A stretch of 64,000 bases of DNA, taken from the NCBI GenBank assembly GCA_003550305.1, contig QKYT01000052.1, forward strand, positions 110,718 through 174,717. Reading direction: 5' to 3'. Below the pieces are notes generated by a model. It worked only from the letters and a program-made list of their open reading frames with translations, was not told the DNA's origin and did not search any database. Shown here one piece after another: positions 34,358 to 46,370 of the stretch. The translations under genes were made by a program, and so were the position numbers. This DNA comes from Glomus cerebriforme (taxonomy: Eukaryota; Glomeromycota; Glomeromycetes; Glomerales; Glomeraceae). Position 1 is the first letter of the stretch. Each line of letters starts with the position of its first letter.

Positions 34358-34595
34358 TTAGTCGTCCGAAAAACTTTGCTTTTGTTCACAATTTAAGATG
34401 ATTATGATATTTATAAATATTGTCCATTTAGATTTCTTTTCCACATTAGGTTGCGGTTTTTCCGATTCAATTTCTGATTGAATGCCAACTCCTGCAGGGA
34501 ATAAATTAGTACATTTGACAATTACCATATAGAACAAATGACATTTTGAACATATTGTATTATTCCAAAGTATAATAATATAATCTTATTTTGTC
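34358..34595 (-). pseudogene. Short coding-like stretch, unrecognised
   Basis: About 78 codons stay open on the minus strand and read ...ICSKCHLFYMVIVKC, NLFPAGVGIQSEIESE, KPQPNVEKKSKW, then a hydrophobic segment (TIFINIIIILN) and a stop. The only in-frame Met gives 56 aa. It may be the last exon of a lost gene. Evidence is only the open frame and varied composition. Confidence 0.25.
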
Positions 34596-35029
34596 GTTTA
34601 ATACAGTATCTAAAAAAGATTTGATTTTGAGCAATCTTTATATTTTTAATCTGTAATCAAATAAGAATATATTTCAATAAAATTAATTCTTTTAAATAAT
34701 TATCATTTCTATTTATAAAGGGTGTGCATATATTTTATTTATCGGATTTATTTATTTATATATTTATATATCAAATTTTATTTTTATTGGATGAAATTTT
34801 TAGATTTCTTTTGTAATTAGTGATTTATAACTTCATCTTTCGAAAGGGAATTTGTGATCACCCATTTATATTATGTGATGAAATATTCTATATTTAAATC
34901 TTCATACAAAAAAAGAAATAAAATTTATGATTAAATATGATTAACTAATGGAAATTGTCTCCTTAAAATATGACTTTCTTAAAAGAAAATATAAATCTAT
35001 CTTTAGTACATACTATCATAGAATCAGAA

Positions 35030-35371
35030 TTCCATGTATTAGGATTGTATCCTCCATTATTATCTCACTCTAATAACTGTTTTGGTATAAGGTGTAAATT
35101 CATCACGGGATCTATGAAGTAAGATTAATTTCTTCAGCATCTTTAGTTGTTCATGATTCCGATTTTTGATTTATATTGAGACTTTGTATAATTCCTTCAG
35201 AATTTAAAATATAGAATCTAATAAATGGAATAAATTTGTTGTAAAGTATTCTTTAAATTTAATTTATTTAATTCAGATTCTATCGCAACTTGTATTTCAT
35301 TTTCTTTATTCATATTAATTTCCCATAATTCGAATATCAAATAAAAAAGCATTTGTGTTTAATTTAGTCAT
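35030..35371 (-). pseudogene. Decayed protein-coding relic
   Basis: Successive minus-strand pieces in different frames read as one broken protein: MTKLNTNAFLFDIRIMGN, then MNKENEIQVAIESELN KLNLKNTLQQIYS, then IRFYILNSEGIIQSL NINQKSES-stop-TTKDAEEINLTS, then LHRSRDEFTPYTKTVIR. At least two frameshifts and two stops are needed. The family is not recognised. Confidence 0.4.
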
Positions 35372-37007
35372 ACTGGGCATTATAATATTGTAATTCAGTA
35401 AATAAAATTGTTATTACAACATTACTCTCATATATTATTGCATCATAAATTGTGTTCATCCGTTCATCCTTCAATTATTCTAAATGAGTCACATTATAAT
35501 TCTTCAGTACAATGAAAATTATCCATTTTTCTTGAATGTGTTCCATTTGATAGATTTAAGGTGAATTCGGTTTGTCAAAGTGTATTCTGCAAAATGGATA
35601 GATTGTAAAACAAAATATACAAAACAAATGGTATTAAGGTTAAATGGGTCAAATTAAAACAAACAGTATACATACAATGAGGGTGAATGGATGATTCTTA
35701 ATGCTCCAAATTAGAGTAAGTCTGTGGATTTCTTAAGTATTCCGCTGAAGATCAGAATCACCTCTATTTTTATAAGACAAGTTTTTGCTAATTTAATATT
35801 TAATTTAATGCAAAAGAAAATTGTAATATGTGTCAGTGAAACCCTAAAGTAATAAAATAATATATAAAAAAATAAGTTTTTTATCAATATAACCGGAACT
35901 TATTAAATCTTCAAATGTGATGCAAGTAGAAGAAAGTCAAGAATAAAAAAGAACCATGTAAAATTATTCATGTTAAAAATATAAGAAAAATTCATTCATA
36001 ATTTAATTAATTCAAATTTTTTAATGAAATTCTCAAAGGTTGATTCAAAACCATTATCAGTTCTCTTAAGTAATGAATGCATTCTACTCATCTACATCTT
36101 TGAACTGTTTATATACAGTATTATGATGATCCTCATGTTTTCACTAACGAATAGCTTAAAACAAATGTGTCATAGAAATATTAATGATGCTGTTAATCCT
36201 GTTATGATGAGATATCATTACACAGGTAAGTAATAAAATCTCTCACTTTTATGAAGAAGTTTTTCGAGTTTATTGAGAAAACTTAGCATGTTTACGCTCT
36301 TCTACAAAATTCCCCCGAAACACGTGTTCGAAAGTATTGCTCCGTCCCAAGCGTTGATAGGATTTTTAACCACAGTTTGATACCAGACATCTCGGCGCCC
36401 TTTGTAAACATATAGGAACAATCTGAATTTTCCTTGCATTATTCTATCCTTTGCTGCGCTATGTAACTTTATGATTAATTATTAAGCAGACGGGTAATAC
36501 AATATTTTAATAATAACGATATCTTAAATGGCGAATTCTAATATAAAAAAAAAAAATACAGAATTATATATGACAATTTTCAAAATTTTAATGATCGCGT
36601 AAGATGTGAACGTTATCATCGCTGTCAGCGTACCTTACTCAGAATTACTAGTTGATTTAAAAAAGAAGCCGTCTTCATTGTACGAGTATCATTTAAAAGT
36701 CTCTCTGTCTAAACACACTTTTGCAACGAAAAAGTTACAATAGCAACTCTGTTATTCTGGCTAAATATTGGCTTAAATTCACAATCTCACCACATGTAAA
36801 CTTATTGTAGGCATGCATAATAAATCATATGCATCATAACTTTATTTTATATTTTTTTATTTTAAATTTATAAACATCTAAATTTTCAAAAATTCATGTT
36901 AATATCGAGAATAGATTAATTATAATCCAGACCCGACCTAAATATATCAAAGATCCTCTATCGAGAGACTATGTATATGCAAAATATATTGAGACTTATA
37001 AAATGTA
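35372..37007. other. Intergenic stretch with no supported gene
   Basis: AT-rich with a GC-richer patch at 36305-36420 (CCCCCGAAACACGTGTTCG, CTCGGCGCCCTTTG). The 69-aa ORF at 36024-36233 ends next to a GTAAGT donor but has no recognisable domain or partner exon. Confidence 0.35.
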
Positions 37008-39324
37008 TTAATTCTTCTTGTTATCTATGGAAGTATTATTCTTCTTTACTGCCGTTTTCATCCAATCCTGTGCACGCTTATTTCCAGCCATGGCTGCCTT
37101 TTTGATTAGGTTTCGAGCTTCATCTTTCTTTCCAGTACTGCCCAAGTATTGGCCATACGCGAACATGCCCTTGGGATTCTCCTGGTTTGCCGATCGTTTA
37201 AGTAGTTCGATATATTCTTCGTAATACAACGTGGCGAGCTCATATTGTGCATCTGCATTGTTGAGATCGGAGGCTTGTTGGAGATATGGCATCGCCTTCT
37301 TCGCGAGTTGTTCTGTAGAATTAATAAAAAAACAAGCGTTTGTGTGATTGAGTAAACTTAGATCGGAGATCTCGCGCAATAATACAAAACTCAATTAAAA
37401 AACAACCATCCCGCGTGCTATCTTCAGACTCGTCCTCTTCCACTTTCACATATTTCCTCCAAAGATAAAGTCCCGTATAATATAATGCTCTGGAATCATT
37501 TGTACTCGATCCGCAATATTGATAACACTTGAACGCCTTTTCACGATATTCCCGATACTCTTGCTCCAGTATCTCCAGTTGCTTCTTGTCCTGTAAAATG
37601 GGGTCACTTTCGCCAGCGGATTGTACTTGATTATTGTTCTTTAGGGATAACACAATCTTATGTACATCTTCTGCTTTCTGATGCCAAGCAGCAGCATTTG
37701 TCAGAGTCCATTCTTTCTCTTGAGGATCATTAAAAGGTGTTTCGGTCGTAATGTCACTGGTTGGCATGGTTTCTTGTTCGATCAAGTCTGCCAGAATATC
37801 ATCAAGTACCCTAATAATATCACTTATTGATGGTCGATCTGTCGGTGAAATGGCACAGCAATCCTCGATCAACTTGTTGAATTTTGGGCAGATGGTCAGG
37901 TTTTCATCATCATTCATCATATAAAATAGCTTGTTGTTTTTGATTTTATGTTGAGCAGTCTTATCGTCATCATCACTATAAGGTTTCTTTTCTGTTTGCA
38001 GCTGCCAGAGAAGAGCTCCATAGCTTTATTGACAATAATTTTGCATAGTTAGGATGGAAGTTGACACAATAAACTGTTTGTACAATGACATTCATGTACC
38101 TCCAAATATCAGACAAATAGGTATGTTCTTTAGCATCTAATACCTCAGGTGGCTCATAACGACTGTTTGTGATGATATAACTGGATCTTTCCTCTATCTA
38201 TGAAGTTAGAAATAGTGGCAGAATCCAGAATAAAGTTTAAAACAAAATTTGCAACAGCAAATCAGAAAGTAGAAGCATAACGTACTTCTCTCCCGTACAC
38301 AAAATTTGACACTTTAGGGCGCAAGTCTTTCGTCATGTAAATATTGTCACAACATATACTCTTGTGTATAATACCAGAAGCATGGATGTATGCGAGAGTG
38401 TATGCAATTTCTCTAGCAATTTCAATCTTTTGCTTCATTTTCTCACGCAACTTGCCCTTCTTGAGCACTTCCGTCAACGATCCACACGGCAAGTCCTCCG
38501 TAACGACGTACACTCGGCCGTTTTGTCGATATAATCCATAAGAGCCGTGCACTGATCCCAAATTGGCGAGCTTCTGAAGGATCGCAACGCTTCGGCGTAT
38601 ACTATGAGAAGAATCACTGCCAGGATCCGCAGCAGCATCGATATTATCGGAAATTTGGTAACTGACTTCACTGGCAATGACGGGTTGGCCCTTGTAATCG
38701 CTGCGAAATTTTGAGGGTTCGTTCTCGATAGGTTTTAATTTCAGATCCTTGATGAAAATTTTAGTAAAGTCCTGTATCAATTTGTCATCCATTATGCGTC
38801 GAACGTCTTTTATGTAAGAGTTATTTTCCAGAGTTATTTGTTTTACATCGTCGCTAGCATTGGCCGTATGTATCTTTAAAATAAAAAAATAAACAAATAT
38901 ATTAACAATTAAAGATAAAGTCATCTTTCAGTTTATGTAAAATTTCTGTTACCTGAACTGAAAGTTGAAAATAACTAAGATACTTAGCCAATTCATCCTC
39001 TAATTTCTCATATTCCTGGATGAAAAGGATTTCCCAGAGGTTGTAGGAGAATTTATTTGCCGAAGTTCGTATGACATACCGCAGGCATCTGCGAAGAACA
39101 TCCTTCAGCTTCTGAAATGTTTTATACTCTTCATCCATTTGACAATCGTTTAAGGTCCTTTTTTGACTGTATTTGGATAGTGCTTCAGACAAAAGTCGAC
39201 AATTCTCGCCAAGAGATTCGCAACGTTTACTGTTATTGCGTAAATTGGAAGACATCACGTATACTTTGGTCGCGATGTCCATCAGCTGTAAGGCAAAGGA
39301 AACGATTCCAAGTGATTCTGCCAT
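37008..39324 (-). CDS. MLKL-like helical domain + pseudokinase + Sel1-like repeats, five exons
   Basis: Exons 39324-38953, 38873-38286, 38197-38100, 38023-37407 and 37312-37008 join in frame to 659 aa. The fourth intron has a weak donor (GTTGTT). Start is MAESLGIVSFALQL; an upstream in-frame Met exists at 39375. Residues 1-124 are all-helical and fit the MLKL-type N-terminal bundle (NSKRCESLGENCRLLSEAL). Residues about 180-450 are a kinase fold with key residues lost: VIASEV at the VAIK site, HKS (294-296) for HRD, SNF (313-315) for DFG. The scaffold is kept (SDIWSYGALLWQLQ, PTDRPSISDII). Residues about 540-650 hold Sel1/TPR-like units (SDLNNADAQYELATLYY, NPKGMFAYGQYLGSTG, AAMAGNKRAQDWMK). 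MLKL-type proteins execute membrane-lytic death in animals and plants; that role here is inference. GC is higher than in neighbours. Confidence 0.85.
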
Positions 39325-39917
39325 AATCATAAAATTCCAAAAAGTATAGTTTAGTTTCAAATAATGGATGATCAAACTATAAATTGAAAATTTTTCAACA
39401 ATGAAAATTTTTATTAATTTTAGCGTTTATATATTGAGGATTTTACAATGAATGTAAAATTGGAAATATTTGGGTCTAGGCTTAATTACACGTCACACGA
39501 TTATCGGTACGCAAAGATCTACTATTATTATTATTATTTTTTTTTTTTTTTTTACATATTTCGATATTTTTGCTAATCCTTGAGTAAAACTTCTTGTAGC
39601 TAAATTTTAACCAATTTGTCAATTTGTTTTAGACTCAGCAGTATGCTTTTTAAAAGATTTAATTGAAAAAAAATAAAGCAATATTCTTGGAAAGGATTGG
39701 ACAAATTTAGCTAGATATAAAACTAATTGAATTTCTTGGCTAGTATGATCAACATCGCTGATTGCTCATACAAACTTCTAAAAAAGAACGTGGAATGTTC
39801 AAATGACCTGAAATTCTGAAAATCATTCCTTATTGTTAAAAAGATTACCCGATCTGTTTTCAATAATAAAATCAGCTCATCCATTAAATTTATTGATCAC
39901 CGAAACCTTCTACCAGC
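39325..39917. promoter_or_regulatory. Shared divergent promoter region of the MLKL-like and kinase genes
   Basis: 593 bp separate the two start codons. The region is AT-rich with a T tract (39537-39554) and TATA-like AGATATAAAA near 39712. No gene fits inside. Shared control is inferred from geometry only. Confidence 0.5.
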
Positions 39918-42580
39918 ATGACACATTGTACCTCAAATTCTAAAGATGCCAATGAAACCGAACAATCAGATGTGCTCGCTGAAAATGAACAATTAACAAT
40001 AATCATCCCGCTTCCCCTGCCTGATAAATCTTTCTTGGATGATATTCAAAAATTTTATTCAAACGATTTCCAAGAAAATTTCACTGGCGACGATGTGACT
40101 TTAGATTATCTTTTTACAGCATGGGATTGGTCGAGAATGGTTCAGTGTGTCTACAATGAATACTTTGGTACCGGAGAAGATGCCCTACAGTCCGAATGTG
40201 CCGCAAAATCACCCGACTATGCTTATCAGGAAGTGCTTCGTGAACTCAGAGCACGAAATCTCTTTGATGTTCACGAATTTACGAAGTTCAACCCTAATCT
40301 GAAACCAATCCCGTGTGCACCCGTACTGTGGAAAATTGCTGAACAAGACATTCCAAACTGGGAAACACTCAGATCAATGTACCGGGATTGCCCTGATATG
40401 AAATTTTGGACTCGTCATAGTTTTGATATGTGGCAAGTGTGCCGCATGTATCAGCTATACAAAGAGCGTCCAGAAAATGTCGACATTCTTCGATCAATTG
40501 TTGGAGATTATCCATACAAATACGACGACAAAAAATTAAGCAAGTCCAAATTAGGCAAAATAACAGAAGAGGAATTTAAGTTTCTAGACATGGCGCTAAA
40601 TGAAAAAACTAATGTAAAGTTTGGTCATTTCTGCGAATTCATTCTATATAAAGAATTATATGATGTCTTGTCGTTGGAGGACTACTACTTGGCTCAAAGT
40701 CTCCAAAAAACTTCTTGGAGTGATGAAGAGTCTGAGGAACTCAAGGAATGGTTCCAGGACTTAGTTGTTGCCGGGATTACAAAGATTGCAAAATGGAATC
40801 CTTGGAGAGGACGCCGCAGTTACTTATGGATCAACAGCTGGCTAACTTATGCTCAAGAAACCACCAAATACAGCCCTTACGGAGACAATAAAGCTCCATT
40901 AACGTTGTTACTTAGTCCGAAAATCCCGAACAAACAGTTTCGTTATGGTAACTATTGGAACGAATTTGTAAGTCGATAATTCTCCGCATTTTTTATCTTA
41001 TTTTTAGAATAATGTTCATTTTTGTAAGTTTGTCTTTGTTTTCAGAACGACTGTGGGCTTACTCGGCAAGTTCCTCACGCAAAACCTTTAATGGTACAAA
41101 CATTTCCTGGTTTCTGCTACCGATTCTTCAAAGAAAAATATGGGGATACTTCTGCACAAAAAATGTTTACGATGCGTGTTGATGTACCTGGTAATGCACA
41201 GAGACTACAACGGGAACTTGGCGATCTCTATAAGAGAGATTTTGGGCATATTATAGAGTGGATCCCGTACGAAAATCTGAGTAACGTTGCGTATATGACC
41301 CGTGGTGGATTTGGATACATATATACTGCGGAATGGAAACCACAGCAAAACGTCAATTTACCACGATATCAGCGTAATCTCTCTAGCGATGTCACAATTC
41401 CTGTCGCCCTAAAGTATATCTTTAACGCAGAGCATATCACCGAATCATTTCTTCGTGAAGTATGTTTATGAATGACATTCAAAATATGTACAAATACTTA
41501 TATATTTTTTTATGTAAATTCAGCTGAACATTATGGTGCACGCTTTATCCGCGTATCCACTTGGATTTGTGAAATTTTGGGGTCTTACAAGACGCCCAGT
41601 GCCTAAAATAATAGAATCAATCTCTGAGAAGAATTCTTTACCACCTTCGAATGCAGTCCTATTGGTTCTAGAGTTCGCAACACATGGGACACTCCATGAT
41701 TTTCTTTCATCTAAGAAATCTATGGACTGGACGGAAAAAATTAATATTGCTTTGCTTATTGCAACTGGTATTAATAAAGCATTGCACTCTAAAGGAATTG
41801 CTCATAGGTAAGTGTTGCCTATTTGGAAAACCAAAACTGAACAATTATTTATTTACCACAAACTTGGCTCTATGATTGTACATTTTAATCATTAGAGATT
41901 TACACAGTGGCAATATTCTTATGCTCAATGTTCCTGACGGGAATACGCCGTCTATAAGAGGTTGTGTAACTGACGTGGGGTTAAGTGGCTACGTCCGAAT
42001 TGAGAATGCTATGGTAGCAGATGAACAAGAAGGTGTTTTTGGAGTTCTTCCTTATATTGCACCCGAAGTGCTTGGTGGCGAACCTTATACACTTGCTGCG
42101 GATGTATACTCTTTCGGTATTATTTTGTGGCAAATTGCTGCCAATAAGTTACCTTTCCGTAATCGTGCTCATGACATTAGTCTGAAAAATTCCATATGCA
42201 ATGGTCTTCGTGAGAACCGCGTACCTCAAGTACCCAAGGATTACGAAGATATGTATATGCGGTGTTGGGATGCTGATCCTAAAAAAAGACCTACCATCGA
42301 TGATGTCATGTGGGAATTAGAACGTATGTGGGAGGATTCAGTTGACGGCAAACTCTCTACAAATGAAGAAGGGGCTGATGTTGATGATGATGGACCAAAA
42401 GAGAAGATGGATAAAAATCTTGATAATTCACAAGTTCACTCCACCGACATCCACCCAAATACCGTATATCACAGCCGGTTTTTTTCCACCACATCGGAAT
42501 GCACATTGGAATTCACGATGGAAGATTCCGAGATCTGTTGGCAGCAATCGTTTACTAGGGATGTCAAAAATCTGGTTTAA
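39918..42580 (+). CDS. Large protein kinase with unique 400-residue N-terminus, four exons
   Basis: Exons 39918-40967, 41046-41459, 41524-41807 and 41896-42580 join in frame to 810 aa, all with strong GT-AG sites (GTAAGT, GTATGT, GTAAGT). Residues 1-400 form a helical, Trp-rich region I do not recognise (LFTAWDWSRMVQCVYNEY, PCAPVLWKIAEQDIPNW, SLEDYYLAQSLQKTSW). The kinase domain spans about 425-710: GGFGYIY at 437, VALK Lys at 473, HRDLHSGNIL at 582 with catalytic Asp 584, DVG at 609 in place of DFG, YIAPEVLGG, DVYSFGIILWQI. Catalytic residues are intact, so it is probably active. The tail ends TVYHSRFFSTTSEC, echoing the SRLLNF tail of the 51269 kinase. Divergent neighbour of the MLKL-like gene, with similar less-AT-rich codon use. 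Confidence 0.9.
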
Positions 42581-43206
42581 ACAATAAAAAACAATTAAAA
42601 CCAATTAAAACCATATGGAAATTTTGTTCTAAAATTGTTTTAAAACACGCACGTGCCATACCTATCGTTTACTATTGACCAAGAATCGCTTAGATAGAAA
42701 CAATGATATTATTTAATAAGAACTTCTCATGTAAAAATATTTCAGCATAGCTGTTAGAGAATTATTTTATTATAATTTAATTTACTGTTGTTAATAAAAT
42801 AATTTTTTTTTGAGTTCGAAAAATTTGTAAGGACAATAATAAGACAAATTATAGGTTGAGGTTAATATAAAAAAAAATTATTTATAATTAATATAGCCAG
42901 TATTATGTATTTAGCCAAATTTCATAATTCGGATGCATATTTTTACTATTAAATGTACTTGATTTGTTAACAATATAAAACGTAACTCAATAACTCAATA
43001 CTAATAATTGATAAAACTTGTGCAATTTTAGAAGTTAGAACGTACTGTACTATTTTATTTAATATTTGATCTTATCTCATGTTTACTAATGGTCGCCCAT
43101 GATTTTTCATAGTGATATTTTTTTAAAAACTGTGAAAATGATAATATCAAATATAGTTTATTTTAATATTTAATTTTTATTGTTAATAGCGTTAATATTT
43201 TAATTA
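42581..43206. other. Intergenic, 3' flank of the large kinase
   Basis: AT-rich, no feature recognised up to the N run. Confidence 0.4.
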
Positions 43207-43781
43207 NNNNNNNNNNNNNNNNNNNNNNNNNNNNNNNNNNNNNNNNNNNNNNNNNNNNNNNNNNNNNNNNNNNNNNNNNNNNNNNNNNNNNNNNNNNNNN
43301 NNNNNNNNNNNNNNNNNNNNNNNNNNNNNNNNNNNNNNNNNNNNNNNNNNNNNNNNNNNNNNNNNNNNNNNNNNNNNNNNNNNNNNNNNNNNNNNNNNNN
43401 NNNNNNNNNNNNNNNNNNNNNNNNNNNNNNNNNNNNNNNNNNNNNNNNNNNNNNNNNNNNNNNNNNNNNNNNNNNNNNNNNNNNNNNNNNNNNNNNNNNN
43501 NNNNNNNNNNNNNNNNNNNNNNNNNNNNNNNNNNNNNNNNNNNNNNNNNNNNNNNNNNNNNNNNNNNNNNNNNNNNNNNNNNNNNNNNNNNNNNNNNNNN
43601 NNNNNNNNNNNNNNNNNNNNNNNNNNNNNNNNNNNNNNNNNNNNNNNNNNNNNNNNNNNNNNNNNNNNNNNNNNNNNNNNNNNNNNNNNNNNNNNNNNNN
43701 NNNNNNNNNNNNNNNNNNNNNNNNNNNNNNNNNNNNNNNNNNNNNNNNNNNNNNNNNNNNNNNNNNNNNNNNNNNNNNNNN
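43207..43781. other. Assembly gap (run of N)
   Basis: 575 undetermined bases. Content unknown; a hairpin element abuts the right side. Confidence 0.98.
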
Positions 43782-43788
43782 GATAAAA

Positions 43789-43879
43789 TAGTTATTTCAT
43801 GTGAACCATGAATTTATCATTATTTTCACGGCTGCGCCGTGAAAATCAATGATATTCATGGATTCCCATGAAATAACTA
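43789..43879. mobile_element. ~91-bp hairpin element with TTTCATG ... CATGAAA arms
   Basis: Outer arms TAGTTATTTCATG and CATGAAATAACTA are inverse. Inner arms CCATGAAT and ATTCATGG follow, and the centre is a perfect hairpin (TTTTCACGGC, TGC, GCCGTGAAAA). A related structure is at 49884-49968. Either a tiny MITE or a regulatory hairpin. It directly abuts the assembly gap. Confidence 0.6.
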
Positions 43880-44710
43880 GTACATATTGCATAATGGCAA
43901 TATTGGTACGAATCGTCTATAGTCTCATGATATATTGTACAAAAGGAAAATCAATGGACTTTTTAAGATTTTTTTTTATAGACGGTCAGCCTGATTTCGA
44001 ATCATCTCTAATTTTAGTAACAATTATCAGCACTTAGGCGGCATTAAAAACTGCTTTGGAATCAGATCGATTTATATGTAAAAAAGTGTAGAGAATCGAT
44101 TCTCAAGAATCGATTCTACTATGCTGTTTCGATTTTTTCAGAATCGATTCCAATCCCTAAACCAAACAGTGTCAAGTGTAATTATATGATAATTGATTCT
44201 TGATAATTACAAGATGATACTAGTATCCTGTGTTATTTTTCTTTTGTTTATTTCTACACATTGTATGTATGTATAATAATAATAATAAAGAACCATCTAT
44301 TCTAGGATTTATACTCCCTACTGACTGTTTCTAAATCGGAGCCTTACCATAATTTAAAAACGGACCAATATAATGTAAAAAAAAAGCGTTTAAATTCTTA
44401 TATCATAATATTTCTTAAAATTATTACTTAATAACAGATAACCTATAATATTAATAAAGTTATTAAATAGTTCAATAATGATATTTATTATCTATATTAG
44501 AAAATAATTACGTCCATTCGAAACTATTTTTGTATCACCGACACTTTACCTTTTGTGGCGCAACGAACTCAAAAACAAATTTTTTTTTTTTTGTAATGAT
44601 ATTTATACGCGATTTTTATGTTCATTTTATGCAGTATCATATAAATATTTAACATAGCTTGATATATTTGGGTACTTAAACTACTTTGCTTAATAATTTA
44701 TTTTAACACC
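43880..44710. other. Intergenic with a small AATCGATT palindrome pair
   Basis: 44089-44120 reads GTAGAGAATCGATTCTC then AAGAATCGATTCTAC, a palindrome made of two AGAATCGATTCT units; a third AGAATCGATTCC follows at 44141. Nothing else recognised. Confidence 0.4.
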
Positions 44711-44807
44711 AATATTCAAATATCACCGCACCAGCATTATGGTGGAGAATTAAAATGTAATGAAATTCTACACCCCAATGCTGGTGCGGTTATATTGAGA
44801 AATATAC
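44711..44807. repeat. Long near-perfect hairpin with GC-rich stem
   Basis: Left arm 44711-44751 (AATATTCAAATATCACC, GCACCAGCATTATGGTG, GAGAATT) pairs with right arm 44764-44807 (AATTC TACACCCC, AATGCTGGTGCGG, TTATATTGAGAAATAT). The stem is about 40 bp with a few mismatches and the loop about 12 bases. It could be a small MITE or the precursor of a small RNA. Confidence 0.65.
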
Positions 44808-45438
44808 AATAAATTTAATGTATTACCTAATAAAGAAAAGAAAAATTTTTAATCATAGAATTTCATATAATACACGAACCGATGCTTATCTTAAATATAT
44901 AATCAAAGTTACGGCATAATGCTATAATGTATAATGTTTAAGGTCTGAATGTAAATCCTATTCCAATAAATTATCAAACTGTCGAAAACGTGATATTATT
45001 AATACAGCTTATTGATTATAGATAAATTTGTTTAATTGTAAAGGATAATGCATAATCTTCCCAGTAGGCATCGAAATATTTGTATCTAGAGGACGAATTT
45101 TTTGTTACGTCACTATTTGTCAACTTGGGTTAGGGTAGGGTAAGGCATATGATTGGTCACAAGTCATGTACCCGAGCGAACCTAGTATGCATATTAAAAT
45201 AAAATTTGAAACATGAATTTAGTAATTCAATTTGAATTTGATATTATAAACAATTCATTTTATTTATCAGAATGGTGTTTTTTTTTATATTTCGCAATTT
45301 TACGACGTGTGAATAAAATTTAAAATTGAGACGGTAAAAGTAAAAGAAATAAACTACAAAAATAAAAATAAAAATACCTTTTACCAAATTATAAATATAC
45401 AAAAAAAAACTATTTACTTTTTATGAAAAAAAAATTTT
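44808..45438. other. Intergenic before the GRF gene
   Basis: AT-rich; the GGGTTAGGGTAGGGTAAGG patch at 45127 is too short to be a telomeric array. No gene. Confidence 0.4.
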
Positions 45439-46370
45439 TTAATATCTTCTTCTTTTCAATTCTTGATTTTCTTCTTTTAATTCATTATTTTCACGTTCCA
45501 AGTATCGCTTTTCAACAATCAATACATTATTTTCACGTTTGTATAGATCGTTTTCTTTATTCATAATTTCCGTATCTTTCTTTAATTTCTCTATTTCCAT
45601 TTTTGCTTTATTAAGATCATTTTTAACTGATCGAGTAGCATTGCGCCATTTTTGAAGATTTTTATCTTTTTTTTGAAAAAAATAAAGATATAAATAAAAT
45701 ATATTAATTAAAGGAAAATAAAGTAATTTCAATAAATTGATTTTTTTTTTATTTTACCTTGTTTTAAAAGATGATATTGAATTATATCTAATAATTGTGG
45801 AATAGAATATTCGGGTACAACATCCCAATTGTCGAATACAAGTGGTTCACGTTTATACACTTCATCAAATAAATCTCTATCATTTCTATTATTAGAGTCA
45901 ACAGTGGTAATAGTGTCAGTAGAAGTGGTAGTTGGAGAAGCAGTTTGTGATCTCGTTGAAGGAGTTCCTGTTGAAGAAGTACTTCGATTAGAAGGTGTTG
46001 TAACAATAGGTCGTTCTGAGAGTTGATCGGGATGTAAATTAATTTCATCATTATCATCATCATTATTATTGTTATTATTATATGATTCCACTAAAACAAA
46101 AGGTACTTCAGGTCTATTTTGAGTTGTAAACGATAATTCATCATTATGATATTCATATATGGGCTCCGACCATTTAAAGAAATTACATCTTTCTGAATGT
46201 AAAGGACCACCAAATTTACTGCACGCCCAAAAATGTTTTCCTCTATTTGGTGTTTCTTCTTTTTTAACTTCCCTTAAAACCGCTGGAATTCCACAACTAC
46301 AATTTATTTGTCTTCGTGAATTATTTATATTTGTGTTAATTGTGAATGTATTATTTGATAAGTCATTCAT
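45439..46370 (-). CDS. GRF-type zinc-finger protein with C-terminal coiled coil, two exons
   Basis: Exons 46370-45758 and 45665-45439 (donor GTAAAA, acceptor AAAG) give 279 aa. Residues 23-68 are a GRF zinc finger: NCSCG, then NRGKHFWAC (GR-x-F/W), then HSERCNFFKW; zinc ligands C24, C26, C50 and C62. GRF fingers bind single-stranded nucleic acid in topoisomerase 3, APE2 and NEIL3. Then comes a Thr/Ser/Asn-rich disordered linker (~90-165), and a C-terminal coiled coil (KNDLNKAKMEIEKLKKD ... LERENNELKEENQELK). No catalytic domain is present; a stand-alone GRF plus coiled coil is common in this lineage. Role likely nucleic-acid binding and dimerisation. Confidence 0.86.

Noticed and set aside
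36024..36233. 69-aa ORF ending next to a GTAAGT donor
   Set aside because: No recognisable domain and no matching downstream exon found.
45127..45147. TTAGGG-like patch, possible interstitial telomere repeat
   Set aside because: Only about two imperfect units; not an array.
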